A model generated the notes under the pieces. The model saw nothing but the letters and a program-made list of their open reading frames with translations. It did not search any database and was not told the origin of the DNA. The translations under genes were made by a program, and so were the position numbers. A stretch of DNA of 59,533 bases from CALREJ01 sp035547395 (GTDB taxonomy: Bacteria > Patescibacteriota > Gracilibacteria > Peribacterales > Peribacteraceae). Within the stretch, counting starts at the first letter, position 1; the number at the start of each line of letters is the position of its first letter. The stretch spans positions 1 through 59,533 of the forward strand of contig DASZVA010000017.1 of assembly GCA_035547395.1 (NCBI GenBank), in the 5' to 3' direction. Below are positions 25,616 to 34,219 of this stretch, one piece after another.

Positions 25616-26965
25616 ATGCTCGGTTTGTCGATTCCAAAAAGCGGCGGACGGACGGATCGCCTGCGCACCTATCTGTTGCTCGCGCTTGTCGTCGCACTGG
25701 GGCTCTTTTTGCGGCTGCTTCTGTCGCCGAGTCCGGGCTACGGATTCGACGTCGGCGTCGATCAGGGATGGGGGCTCAGCGCCATGAAGCTCGGCCTCGC
25801 GCAGTCGTACGTGGAACAGGTGAACGGAAACATGCTCCCAAATTACGCGCCGCTCTCGATCATCCTCTTCATGCTCAGCGCGATGACGGTGAATCTGTTT
25901 CAGCCGGATTTCGACGTGCATTCCAAGGCATACCTGATCGCCATCAAAATGCCCGCGATCATTGCGGACATAGGAACGGCGCTCGTGCTCTACGGACTGC
26001 TTGCACGCTGGAAGAACCGCAAAGCGGGACTCATCGCCGCGCTCGTCTACATGCTGCATCCGGCCGTCTTTCATGATTCCGCCTTCTGGGGACAGACCGA
26101 CGGCATCTACACGTTTTTCATGGTCGCCGCGCTCTCGACGTACCTGTCCAAACGCATGTGGCTCTCCGGTGCACTCATCACGCTGGCGCTTCTCACCAAG
26201 ATGCAGGCGGTGATGCTCGGTCCTCTCTTTCTGGTGCTCTTTCTGGCCGCAGGATGGAAGGCGTTTTTCAAAGCGGCCGGCGGCAGCGTCATCGTCGCAC
26301 TGGCCGTGCTCATGCCCTTCATCATCGGCGGAACGCTGCATGCGGTGATCGACGTCTATCGCCACTCGGTCGGTTACTACTCGGTGATATCGAGCGCCGC
26401 CTACAATTTCTGGTGGAGCATGTACGCCGACCAGGCCGGCAACACGCACGACACCGATCTGATCTTCCACGTGATTCCGTTCCGCACAGCCGGACTTGCC
26501 GCATTCGGGCTCAGTTATTTGTACGGACTCTATGCGCTCTTTCCGATGCTGGTCCGCGCATTGAAAGACAAACAGGCCGCACTCTCGGTCTTTGTCGCCG
26601 CGGGATTCGTCTCTCTCTCGTTTTTCCTGTGGAACACGCAGATGCATGAACGGTATCTGTTCCCGTTCGTCGCGCTGGCGCTGCCGATGATCTTCATCAG
26701 TACGCGCGGCATCGTCCTGTATGCACTCATCTCCTTTCTCTTTTACATGAACCTGCTCGGGTGGCTGCCGGCCGGCCCGATCGACAAGGCGATCTTTGAT
26801 CAGTTCCCGATGGTCGACGTGTTCTTCGCGTCGTGCCAGGTGATTCTCTTCTTTTTCCTCGCGCGCTATCTGTGGCTGTACAGACTCACGTTCAAATTCA
26901 AGAAAAATCCGATGATGACGCTGACGCGATGGCGAAAGATGCTCAAGCCTGCTCAGGCGCGGTGA
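25616..26965 (+). CDS. GT-C superfamily membrane glycosyltransferase
   Basis: 449 residues with about ten spans. The first external loop has acidic residues (GFDVGVDQGWGL, about 43-54), and later come HPAVFHDSAFWGQTDGIYTFFM (about 142-163) and MHERYLFPF (about 344), a pattern seen in PIG-M/ALG-like and GT87-type mannosyltransferases. The donor is expected to be polyprenyl-phosphate-linked sugar. Operonic with the PMT gene. Its 3' end overlaps the converging GT2 gene by 23 bp. Confidence 0.75.
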   Translation: MLGLSIPKSGGRTDRLRTYLLLALVVALGLFLRLLLSPSPGYGFDVGVDQGWGLSAMKLGLAQSYVEQVNGNMLPNYAPLSIILFMLSAMTVNLFQPDFDVHSKAYLIAIKMPAIIADIGTALVLYGLLARWKNRKAGLIAALVYMLHPAVFHDSAFWGQTDGIYTFFMVAALSTYLSKRMWLSGALITLALLTKMQAVMLGPLFLVLFLAAGWKAFFKAAGGSVIVALAVLMPFIIGGTLHAVIDVYRHSVGYYSVISSAAYNFWWSMYADQAGNTHDTDLIFHVIPFRTAGLAAFGLSYLYGLYALFPMLVRALKDKQAALSVFVAAGFVSLSFFLWNTQMHERYLFPFVALALPMIFISTRGIVLYALISFLFYMNLLGWLPAGPIDKAIFDQFPMVDVFFASCQVILFFFLARYLWLYRLTFKFKKNPMMTLTRWRKMLKPAQAR

Positions 26966-27689
26966 CGGTCGACGGCTCCGTCCACATCTGTTGATTGCGC
27001 ATTTTGCTGAGTGACTTTCGCAGGGCGAAGAGTTCCTGGAACATGCGGATGATGACGCGGACCGACCCACCCGTCGGCGTTCCCTTGAGCCGCGGATAGT
27101 GCGGGACGTCGACCTGATGCCACGGGATGCGGTTGTATTTCAGCCGCAGGAACATTTCGGTATTGAATAATTTCTCCACGCCGTACGTCGGGCGGATGTC
27201 TTTCCAGATGTCTTTGCGGAACATCTTGAGTCCGCAGTTGACGTCCCGAACCCACAGTCCCAGCACGATGAAGTTCATCGCGCCGAGAATCTTGCCGAAG
27301 GTGTTGCGCACGAATCCGTCCGCGCGGTGCCGGCGGCGTCCCGTGACGAAGGGGTACTGATGGATATGCGCGAGCAGCAGATTCAGATCCTTCGCCTGAA
27401 ACTGGCCGTCGCTGTCCATGAACGCGATCATGTCGGTGGTCGCATAATCGCAACCCGACCGCACCGCGATGCCGTAGCCGCCGTTCGTTTCATGGCGCAC
27501 CACGTGGAGGTTCTTCATGTGTTTCTTGAGCTCTTCCAAAATTTGCGGCGACCGGTCGCGCGATCCGTCATCCACGACGATGATGTCGCCGTCGACTTTG
27601 TCCTGCGTCATCCACTGATGAACGTCGCGGACGGCCGCTTCGATATTTTCTTCTTCGTTGTAGCACGGCAGGATGATGGAGAGCGTCAT
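26943..27689 (-). CDS. GT2 glycosyltransferase, polyprenyl-phosphate mannose synthase (DPM1)-like
   Basis: 248 residues, GT-A fold: SIILPCYNEEENIE at the N-terminus, IIVVDDGSRDRSPQIL (about 35) and FMDSDGQFQAKDL (DxD-type, about 90), then DVNCGLKMFRKDIWKDI (about 148), typical of dolichyl/polyprenyl-phosphate sugar synthases. There is no C-terminal membrane anchor, as in the soluble-type DPM1. It would supply lipid-linked hexose to the GT-C enzymes on either side. It is on the opposite strand and overlaps the 3' end of the GT-C gene at 25616. Confidence 0.85.
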   Translation of the reverse strand: MTLSIILPCYNEEENIEAAVRDVHQWMTQDKVDGDIIVVDDGSRDRSPQILEELKKHMKNLHVVRHETNGGYGIAVRSGCDYATTDMIAFMDSDGQFQAKDLNLLLAHIHQYPFVTGRRRHRADGFVRNTFGKILGAMNFIVLGLWVRDVNCGLKMFRKDIWKDIRPTYGVEKLFNTEMFLRLKYNRIPWHQVDVPHYPRLKGTPTGGSVRVIIRMFQELFALRKSLSKMRNQQMWTEPSTVTAPEQA

Positions 27690-27860
27690 GGAGATGAGGA
27701 GAAAAAGAAACGGCCGCGCGCGTCATCGCGCACACTCCTTGAGACGGCTTGGCGACGCGATTCTTTCACAATCAGCATACAGCAGTGCTTGACAGTCGCA
27801 CAATGCGACGAATCCATCAATCGTCACGCTTGAAAAGACGCGAACGGACGCAGGATCTGC

Positions 27861-27866
27861 TACAGT
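27861..27866 (+). promoter_or_regulatory. -10 box TACAGT of the GT-C gene
   Basis: Ends 8 bp before the ATG at 27875 and supports that start over the in-frame ATG at 27749. Confidence 0.45.
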
Positions 27867-27874
27867 GCAGCGCA

Positions 27875-29155
27875 ATGACTGCTCGCATGGCATCGCGGCA
27901 TTCCCTCGCCGCCTGGATCTGGGCGCTGGTCATCATCGGCATTCTGCTGCGCGTTTTCTATACGGCAATCACGCCCTACGGCACGCGTGCGCACGACGTC
28001 GGCAGCCACATCGATTACATTCAGTACGTCGCAGACCACTGGAGCCTGCCGGACCCGCACGCGGAGTCGGAGTTCTACCATCCGCCGCTCTATTATTTTT
28101 TGTCCGCCGTTTTGCTGCACGTCGAAACTGCATTGGGACTGAATCATGATCAGGCGCTCGTCGGCATCCAGTGGTTCGCATGTTTGCTTTCGGTCATTAC
28201 ATTGCTGATTGTTTTTTGGACCGGCAGGTTGTTATTCCCCGACAAAAAAGACGAACCGTCGCTGCTGCTCTACACGGCGTTCGTGGCCGTGCTTCCGTCG
28301 TTCATCTTCTTCGCGGCGCGCATCAATAATGACGTGCTGTATCAGGTCTTCGCATTCCTGTCGGTCGCTCTCGCAATCGCGTTCTGGCTGAAGGGCAAAA
28401 CGATGTACTGGTATCTGACGTCGGTCGCGCTCGGGCTCGGGCTGCTCAGCAAAGGAAACGTGCTGCTGCTCGTGCCGCTATCGTGGCTGCTGCTCATGCT
28501 CCACAAAAAATATTCCTGGACGGACAAGATGATGCACCTTGCGGCATCCGCATTGATTCTCGTCGCGCTCGCGGGATGGTTCTACGTTCCCCGATACATT
28601 CAGGAACATCAGTCGCGCGTCGCGCTCGTCGGAAACGTGAACATTCTCACCAACTTCGTCGAGAACACGCCGGCCGCGTACCTCACCTTCAATCCCGTCG
28701 GCATGGTGATGCATCCGTACAACGATCCGTTCGACGATGCCGCGCGCAGACAGTATTTCTGGGAATATCTCGCGCGTTCGGCGCTCTACGGCGAATTCAA
28801 CTTCGGCGTCAACGATCTGCTGCTCGCGCGCATGATGGTCGCGTCGTTTCTCCTCATCCTGCTGCTTGGCGCCTATTCGATCTGGACGGACAGAAAACTC
28901 TGGTATCGCAATCTGCCGGTATGGTCTCTTTTGATTTTTCTACTGATCGGACACGCGATTTTCCGCTACGTTTTCCCCTATAGTTCGTCGCAGGATTTCC
29001 GCTATTCGATCCTGCTGATCATCCCGATTGCCTACTACATGGCGCGGGGATGGAGCGAAGAGCAAGGCACGATGCAGATGACTCGTACGATTCTGCCTTC
29101 GTATTTCGTCATCTGTTGCAGCGTCTTCCTCTTGAGTCTCGCATCAAACGGGTGA
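27875..29155 (+). CDS. GT-C (ArnT/PMT_2-like) membrane glycosyltransferase
   Basis: 426 residues from the ATG at 27875, about ten spans. The first loop reads RAHDVGSHIDYIQYV (about 28-42) with the acidic residue expected for GT-C catalysis, then SEFYHPPLYYFLSAVLL, where HPP is a GT39/GT83 hallmark. A mid segment IFFAARINNDVLYQ and LGLGLLSKGN follow the PMT_2 layout. It probably transfers a sugar from polyprenyl phosphate to protein or glycan outside the membrane. An earlier start at 27749 would add 42 polar residues and pass over the -10 box, so it is rejected. Confidence 0.75.
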   Translation: MTARMASRHSLAAWIWALVIIGILLRVFYTAITPYGTRAHDVGSHIDYIQYVADHWSLPDPHAESEFYHPPLYYFLSAVLLHVETALGLNHDQALVGIQWFACLLSVITLLIVFWTGRLLFPDKKDEPSLLLYTAFVAVLPSFIFFAARINNDVLYQVFAFLSVALAIAFWLKGKTMYWYLTSVALGLGLLSKGNVLLLVPLSWLLLMLHKKYSWTDKMMHLAASALILVALAGWFYVPRYIQEHQSRVALVGNVNILTNFVENTPAAYLTFNPVGMVMHPYNDPFDDAARRQYFWEYLARSALYGEFNFGVNDLLLARMMVASFLLILLLGAYSIWTDRKLWYRNLPVWSLLIFLLIGHAIFRYVFPYSSSQDFRYSILLIIPIAYYMARGWSEEQGTMQMTRTILPSYFVICCSVFLLSLASNG

Positions 29156-29201
29156 AGAATCCCCGGGACTCCGCTATACTCCGCCCCTTTCCCATCCCTT
29201 C

Positions 29202-30599
29202 ATGCCAGCTTCTTCTCTCGATTCCCTCGTCTCGCTCTGCAAGCGCAGAGGATTCATTTTCCCCGGTTCCGACATCTACGGAGGACTGGCGAACACCTGG
29301 GACTACGGGCCGCTGGGCGTCGAGCTCAAAAACAACGTGAAGCGCCACTGGTGGCGGAGCTTCGTACATAAGCGCCGGGACATGGTCGGGCTCGACGCGG
29401 CGATTCTGATGAATCCGCGGACGTGGGAAGCCAGCGGCCACGTGAGCAATTTCAATGATCCGCTGATCGACTGCAAAAAATGCAAGCAGCGTTTCCGCGG
29501 CGACAAACTGCTGGAGGAACGCATCGGCGTGGAGGCGGCGGCGGTGATCAAGCTGGATCAGGTGCAGCCGATGCTGATGGCGGAAAAAATCGCATGTCCG
29601 AATTGCGGATCCATCGATTGGACGCCCGCCAAGAAATTCAATCTGATGTTCAAGACGCAGCAGGGTGTGATCGAAGGCGAAGGTCAGGACATCTATCTGC
29701 GCCCCGAAACCGCGCAGGGCATTTTCGTGAACTTCAAGAACGTCGCGCAGACGACCCGCATGCGTTTACCCTTCGGCGTCGCGCAGATCGGCAAGGCGTT
29801 TCGAAATGAAATCACGCCGGGCAACTTCACGTTCCGCACGCGCGAATTCGAGCAGATGGAAATCGAGTACTTCATCGAGCCGGGCACGGAGGAAACATAC
29901 TTCGACGACTGGAAGGAAACCGTCTGGAACTGGTACACGGGTTTGGGCATCAACGAAGAAAAACTGCGCATCCGCGAGCACGACAAAGACGAACTCAGCC
30001 ACTACAGCTCGCGCACGATCGACATCGAGTACGAGTTCCCGTGGGGATGGGGCGAGCTCTTCGGACTCGCCAACCGCGGCGACTACGATCTCTCGCAGCA
30101 TGAAAAATTCTCGAGTCAGGATTTGCACTACACCGATCCCGACGATCCGACGCGCAAGTTCGTGCCGCACGTGATCGAGCCGAGTTTCGGCTGCGACCGC
30201 ACGGTGCTCACGATTCTGCTCAATGCGTACGACGAGGAAGAACTCGAGGGCGGCGACGTGCGCACGGTGCTGCGGCTCGATCCGCGCATCGCGCCGGTGA
30301 AGGTCGCGATCCTCCCGCTCAGCAAAAAAGAGCAACTCATCAGCAAGGCGCAGGAGGTGTACAACATGATCACCGACAAGACCGAACTCAATGTCGACTT
30401 TGACGTCACGGGTTCGATCGGCAAACGCTACCGCAGACAGGATGAAGTCGGCACGCCCCAGTGCGTCACGATCGACTTCGGCACGGTCGGCGAAGACAGT
30501 GCGCAGGGCGAGCTCGACACGGTGACCATCAGAGACAGAGATGATTTGACCCAAGAGAGATTGCCCATCGAGACGTTGATACAGCGATTGTCATGCTGA
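29202..30599 (+). CDS. glyS: Glycyl-tRNA synthetase, dimeric class II type
   Basis: 465 residues. Starts with SLVSLCKRRGFIFPGSDIYGG..NTWDYGPLG as in the alpha2-type (archaeal/eukaryotic/Mycoplasma-like) enzyme. Two CxxC pairs (CKKCKQRF about 88, CPNCGS about 128) bind zinc. Motif 2 region is RLPFGVAQIGKAFRNEITPGN (about 190); EFEQMEIEYF follows; motif 3 is EPSFGCDRTVLTIL (about 327). The C-terminal anticodon domain ends at 465. The alternative alpha2-beta2 enzyme is excluded by sequence. A TATACT -10 box lies about 25 bp upstream. Confidence 0.96.
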   Translation: MPASSLDSLVSLCKRRGFIFPGSDIYGGLANTWDYGPLGVELKNNVKRHWWRSFVHKRRDMVGLDAAILMNPRTWEASGHVSNFNDPLIDCKKCKQRFRGDKLLEERIGVEAAAVIKLDQVQPMLMAEKIACPNCGSIDWTPAKKFNLMFKTQQGVIEGEGQDIYLRPETAQGIFVNFKNVAQTTRMRLPFGVAQIGKAFRNEITPGNFTFRTREFEQMEIEYFIEPGTEETYFDDWKETVWNWYTGLGINEEKLRIREHDKDELSHYSSRTIDIEYEFPWGWGELFGLANRGDYDLSQHEKFSSQDLHYTDPDDPTRKFVPHVIEPSFGCDRTVLTILLNAYDEEELEGGDVRTVLRLDPRIAPVKVAILPLSKKEQLISKAQEVYNMITDKTELNVDFDVTGSIGKRYRRQDEVGTPQCVTIDFGTVGEDSAQGELDTVTIRDRDDLTQERLPIETLIQRLSC

Positions 30600-30899
30600 G
30601 GAGCTCGCGCAAGCGAGCCTCGAAGCACAGCCTGACGCAAGAGCGCCTGACGATCAGTGAATTAGTCGTGAAAATGGGCTGCTGAGCCGAACTCCTCAAA
30701 AATCGCTGTTACTTGGCGTTTTTGAGGCATGTACAGATGGAAAAAGTAGGGCGTACTATGTGAATAAGCAATTCTAAGGAATTGCCCGATCCTTTTCAGA
30801 AAGCAGTACTCCTTCTCCGTCCCAATGACTCATTGGAATCATTCGGATGGAGAAGGTGATGGTCACCTTCATTCATAAGTTGGAGCATTCAGCGAAAGT
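30600..30899. other. Gene-free 300-bp gap with several hairpins
   Basis: It holds a REP-like element (GAGGAG, hairpin CTCGCGCAAGCGAG, CCTCGAAG; about 30597-30640), the glyS terminator (30694-30727), a GCAATTC/GAATTGC hairpin (30769-30786) and a nested stem CCTTCTCC/GGAGAAGG enclosing CCAATGA/TCATTGG (about 30811-30856). No convincing gene was seen. Confidence 0.5.
30694..30727 (+). terminator. glyS terminator, strong hairpin
   Basis: CCTCAAAAA.CGC pairs with GCG.TTTTTGAGG around a short loop; the T-run is within the 3' arm, so it can act in both directions. Confidence 0.7.
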
Positions 30900-30911
30900 A
30901 TGGAGGCGAGT

Positions 30912-31259
30912 ATGTCCGCGAAAAATTTACGCAGAGCACCAGTTCGAGGGATCGAGGGAATTCTGGAACGCGCTCTTTCTCGCGCATTCACGGATGTTTT
31001 TTTTAAACAAAGGAGGTCTCGAAAACAGCAGCGAGGCCAAATACAACTCGTGAATTGTGGTCGTACGATGGCAATTTATAGCGACAAGCATCGCGAGTGG
31101 AGCATTGTCGACGCGCACGGGGTTCCCTATGAAGTTTTACACTTCATATTCAAACGGCTCCGGCTCGATCAGCCTTCGCTACGGTGGTCCGACTGCGAGA
31201 AATGGGTAAACATGGCCTTGTTCCTTGCGGCCCGCCGTCGCAGTTCACAACTTGTTTGA
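30912..31259 (+). CDS. Hypothetical basic protein
   Basis: 115 residues from ATG 30912 (an ATG at 30900 adds four). I do not recognise it. The first half is strongly basic (RRAPVRGIEGILERALSRAF, FFKQRRSRKQQRGQIQ); the second half has mixed polarity (IYSDKHREWSIVDAHGVPYEVLHFIFKRLRLDQPSLRWSDCEKW). No signal peptide or membrane segment. A strong terminator follows 26 bp after the stop, which supports a transcribed unit. It could be a fortuitous ORF. Confidence 0.4.
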   Translation: MSAKNLRRAPVRGIEGILERALSRAFTDVFFKQRRSRKQQRGQIQLVNCGRTMAIYSDKHREWSIVDAHGVPYEVLHFIFKRLRLDQPSLRWSDCEKWVNMALFLAARRRSSQLV

Positions 31260-31284
31260 AGATTCCATCCACTGCATCTGAAAA

Positions 31285-31312
31285 GGAAATCCCCCGGTAC
31301 CCCGGGGGATTT
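31285..31312 (+). terminator. Perfect 12-bp hairpin terminator
   Basis: GAAATCCCCCGG and its exact complement around the loop TACC; the T's lie in the 3' arm. Confidence 0.75.
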
Positions 31313-31362
31313 CTGTATCCGGAGATACTTGCGAAGTTCCCGGGAAGATTTAGCATGCAGTC

Positions 31363-32295
31363 ATGTCGATGACAGCGCCCGAACCGGATATGAATAATGA
31401 CGAACCGAATCGCGTAAGCGACGAATATCTCGCCGAAGAATCCGGATCCAAAGAGTACGATATCCAACGCTGTCTATCCAACGTCCTGTCGATGCAGGAG
31501 AACCATCAGAAATTTTATCTTGTGGTCGGATGCGACGCGGAGCAGTTTTTTCATGATGATTCGCGCGAGCTTCTGGAGGAAGTCATTCGCAGACGATGCG
31601 CCACGGCAGATGACGCCGCCAATGCGTATGTCTGCACATCAGTACCGGATTCGGTCGGGGTCTTTCGCAAGTGCTGCTATCTCGCCGACTGCGTGGATGA
31701 ATTGAAAATGTCCGACATCGAACATATTCGCGGACTTGCGGACCTGATCGATTTGCAACAAAGAATGGTCCGTTTTTCCATACAAGAAATGACACAGTCC
31801 GTCTTGTATCTCTTGCTTCAAAACGAGTACATCGATCACATGCGCACTCTCCTTCCTGAATTGCTGCAGGCGGGCGAAGTGCCGGATGCCGTCCGGGAAG
31901 CAAGGATTTTCATAGATTACTGCAATTATGCACCCGGAGGAGATGCGATATCGGAACAATGGAACAGGCGTACATTGCGTCGTTTTGAACAAGAGGCTGA
32001 TCGCAGATGGAGCCGGTACGTTTTTACGGAAGAGGTGGGACCCTGCTCCAGAATCAAAACATTCGATGAACTCGCATTCGCCATTGAACAATGTCCGGCG
32101 GAATCACACAACCGTCTCTATGTGCAGTATCTTTCGGGTCTGGATAGAACAACGCCGCTTTCGATCGTCGAGGATATCGTCATACGTCTGCAGCGCATCG
32201 GCCCGGATGCGGTCCGTAAAGCCGCAGAGGCCAGTCTCCGACGAATGGGATACATGAGAATAAACGACGATTGGGTTCTCCGGGAGCCATCGTAA
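31363..32295 (+). CDS. Hypothetical soluble protein
   Basis: 310 residues, acidic N-terminus, helix-rich, no signal or membrane segment, no family recognised. A Cys-containing stretch FRKCCYLADCVDELKMSDIEHIRGLADLIDLQQ (about 102-134) and VLYLLLQNEYIDHMRTLLPELLQ are predicted helices. The C-terminal region (RIGPDAVRKAAEASLRRMGYMRINDDWVL) resembles a small winged or helix-hairpin unit, but this is only an impression. Codon use and GC are like the neighbours. Met1 or Met3 may start. It stands alone between a strong terminator and rpsB. Confidence 0.55.
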   Translation: MSMTAPEPDMNNDEPNRVSDEYLAEESGSKEYDIQRCLSNVLSMQENHQKFYLVVGCDAEQFFHDDSRELLEEVIRRRCATADDAANAYVCTSVPDSVGVFRKCCYLADCVDELKMSDIEHIRGLADLIDLQQRMVRFSIQEMTQSVLYLLLQNEYIDHMRTLLPELLQAGEVPDAVREARIFIDYCNYAPGGDAISEQWNRRTLRRFEQEADRRWSRYVFTEEVGPCSRIKTFDELAFAIEQCPAESHNRLYVQYLSGLDRTTPLSIVEDIVIRLQRIGPDAVRKAAEASLRRMGYMRINDDWVLREPS

Positions 32296-32366
32296 GCCCT
32301 TGCCAATCAAACCCAACATCTGTATAAAGAGCGCACCACTCTGCAGCCGATCGCTGCGGTCCTGAT

Positions 32367-32380
32367 CCCGCATCTGCGGG
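32367..32380. repeat. REP-like hairpin upstream of rpsB
   Basis: CCCGCA-TC-TGCGGG within a GC-rich stretch (32328-32400) that also has GCAG..CTGC arms. An overlapping minus-strand ORF of 87 codons runs through it and is not believed. Confidence 0.5.
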
Positions 32381-32450
32381 AAATCCTCCGCCCCAGGCGA
32401 AGAGACGCAGCAGAGTTAGACCCCAAGGATTCTTCCATCGCATGCTTACG

Positions 32451-32481
32451 AGCTTTTAGCTGTTAGCTTCTGGCTTTTAGC
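32451..32481. repeat. Single-arm heptad array 'g' (AGCTKTT type)
   Basis: Four units of 7 nt (AGCTTTT, AGCTGTT, AGCTTCT, GGCTTTT) plus AGC, without a complementary arm. It lies about 50 bp before rpsB. Confidence 0.65.
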
Positions 32482-32532
32482 ACTGAAGGAATGTCCTGCA
32501 TTCTATCCCCTACTTCTTATCCCCTCCTCCGT

Positions 32533-33270
32533 ATGGCAATCCCATCCGAGAAACAACTGCTCGAGGCCGCGTGTCACTTCGGCCACCCGAAGCAGAAGTG
32601 GAATCCGAAGATCGCTCCGTATCTCTTCGGCGTCCGCAAAGGCATTCACATCTTCGATCTGCAAAAGACCCGCGAAGGTCTCGAGCGCGTCTGCGACGAA
32701 CTCAAGAAACTGCAGACCGAGGGCAAGACGATCCTGTTTGTCTCCACCAAGCAGCAGGCGATCCCGATGATCGAGTCGATGGGACAGAATCTCAGCCAGC
32801 CCGTCGTCACCAAGAAATGGATTCCGGGACTCCTCACCAACTGGCCGACGCTCAAGCGCCGCCTGCAGTTCTATCTGGATCTGCGACGGTCTTTCCAGAC
32901 CGGTGAAGTCGAGAAGTACACCAAGAAGGAACAGACGAGTCTCCGCAAGGAACTTACCAAGCTCGACGCGGCTCTCTCCGGCGTCGCGCACATGTCGGGT
33001 CTGCCCGACGCGCTCTTTGTCGTCGACGCCGTCCGCGACCACGTCGCGGTGCTCGAAGCCAAGAAGCTCGGCATTCCGGTCTTCGGCATCTGCGATACCA
33101 ACGCCGATCCCGATGAATTCACCGCCTGCGTGCCGGCCAACGACGACGCCGTCCGCTCGCTCGAGATCATCCTGAACACCGTCTCTGAGACGCTTGCCGG
33201 CAGCAAGCCGAAGCCGAAAGTGAAGGAAGAGACGCCGGAAGTTTCCCAGGTGATTGCTTCCTCTTACTAA
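32533..33270 (+). CDS. rpsB: 30S ribosomal protein uS2
   Basis: 245 residues from MAIPSEKQLLEAACHFGHPKQKWNPKIAPYLFGVRKGIHIFDL, the uS2 signature. LFVSTKQQA, KKWIPGLLTNW and PDALFVVDAVRDHVAVLEAKKLGIPVFGICDTNADPDE follow the family. uS2 binds the 30S head-body junction and needs bS1 for assembly in E. coli. The in-frame start at 32491 would add 14 residues encoded by low-complexity DNA and is rejected. It is followed by tsf after 44 bp, the usual bacterial order. Confidence 0.96.
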   Translation: MAIPSEKQLLEAACHFGHPKQKWNPKIAPYLFGVRKGIHIFDLQKTREGLERVCDELKKLQTEGKTILFVSTKQQAIPMIESMGQNLSQPVVTKKWIPGLLTNWPTLKRRLQFYLDLRRSFQTGEVEKYTKKEQTSLRKELTKLDAALSGVAHMSGLPDALFVVDAVRDHVAVLEAKKLGIPVFGICDTNADPDEFTACVPANDDAVRSLEIILNTVSETLAGSKPKPKVKEETPEVSQVIASSY

Positions 33271-33314
33271 ATTTTCGACTACACTATTCTTTCGTTTCCT
33301 ACCCACAATCGATT

Positions 33315-34091
33315 ATGTCCAACGTATCCGCAGCAGCAGTCCAATCCCTCCGCGCCCGCACCGGCGTGTCCATCTCCGCAGTGAGAGACGCGCTTGAGGA
33401 GGCAGGCGGCGACGAGGAAAAAGCAATCGAGCTTCTCCGTAAGCGCGGCATTGCGCAGGCGGCCAAGAAAGCGGCACGCGAGCAATCCGAGGGTCTCGTC
33501 TTCCTGAAGGAAGAAGGCAGCAAGGCCGCGATGTTCATCCTCCGCTGCGAAACCGACTTCGTCGCGCGCGACACGAACTTCCACGCGGTCGGCAAGGAAA
33601 TCCTCGACGCGCTCTTCGCGCAGGGCATGGATGCGGCGAAGTCCACAGCTGAAAAGAAAGTGCCCGACCTCGTCCAGCAGCTCGGAGAGAACATCACGAT
33701 TGATGACATGCACGTGATCGAGGCGCCGGTCGTCGGCACCTATCTGCACAGTAACTCGAAGATCGGAGTGATCATCGGGCTCGACGCCGGATCCAAGGAC
33801 GTCGCCAAGGACATCTCCATGCACTCCGCGGCATTGAACCCGCTCTACGTGCATCCGGAGGAGGTCGGCATGGACGTGCTCGAGAAAGAGAAGGAAATCT
33901 GGCGCGAGCAGCTCAAGAAGGAAGGCAAGCCCGAAGCAATGTGGGACAAGATCATGATGGGAAAGGAAAAGAAGTTCCGTGAGGAAAACTCCATCGTGAA
34001 GCAGGCCTTCGTGAAGGACCCGAGCAAGACGGTCGAACAGCATCTGGGTGACGCGAAGATCACGACGTACGTGCGCGTGTCGGTCGCCTAG
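33315..34091 (+). CDS. tsf: Elongation factor Ts
   Basis: 258 residues. The N-terminal UBA-like module reads VQSLRARTGVSISAVRDALEEAGGDEEKAIELLRKRG. The core begins EGLVFLKEEGSKAAMFILRCETDFVARD, where the ETDFVAR motif contacts EF-Tu. The C-terminal module has NPLYVHPEEV and ends with LLGQAFVKDPSKTV-like sequence (KQAFVKDPSKTVEQHL). EF-Ts exchanges GDP for GTP on EF-Tu. Co-transcribed with rpsB. The TAG stop is followed immediately by array 'h'. Confidence 0.96.
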   Translation: MSNVSAAAVQSLRARTGVSISAVRDALEEAGGDEEKAIELLRKRGIAQAAKKAAREQSEGLVFLKEEGSKAAMFILRCETDFVARDTNFHAVGKEILDALFAQGMDAAKSTAEKKVPDLVQQLGENITIDDMHVIEAPVVGTYLHSNSKIGVIIGLDAGSKDVAKDISMHSAALNPLYVHPEEVGMDVLEKEKEIWREQLKKEGKPEAMWDKIMMGKEKKFREENSIVKQAFVKDPSKTVEQHLGDAKITTYVRVSVA

Positions 34092-34216
34092 GGCGATCAG
34101 CGGAGAGCGTTCAGCTGTCAGTATTGCGGAATGTATTAGAAAAAATGCGGGCTCTGCCCGCATTTTACATTGTTCTTCAATTTGCTGTTCGCTGACAGCT
34201 GATCACTGATCACAGC
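34092..34216. repeat. Inverted heptad array 'h' between tsf and the cysteine-rich surface protein
   Basis: Left arm 34092-34124 (units such as CAGCGGA, GAGCGTT, CAGCTGT) starts at the base after the tsf stop. Right arm 34184-34216 (CTGTTCG, CTGACAG, CTGATCA, CTGATCA) ends 3 bp before the stop triplet of the converging gene. A terminator lies between. Confidence 0.8.
34142..34166. terminator. Bidirectional terminator at the centre of array 'h'
   Basis: AAAATGCGGGC and its exact complement around TCT: an 11-bp stem with A-tract and T-tract, serving both converging genes. Confidence 0.85.
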
Positions 34217-34219
34217 TCT

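Noticed and set aside
24497..27070. 857-codon ORF on the minus strand across the glycosyltransferase genes
   Set aside because: Antisense to two clear membrane enzymes; highly charged, low-complexity product with no domain. It arises from the codon bias of the sense strand.
30847..31053. 68-codon ORF overlapping the basic ORF
   Set aside because: Alternative frame of the same stretch without better start or context.
32180..32443. 87-codon minus-strand ORF upstream of rpsB
   Set aside because: Overlaps the hypothetical gene at 31363 and a REP-like hairpin region; product looks like translated repeat.
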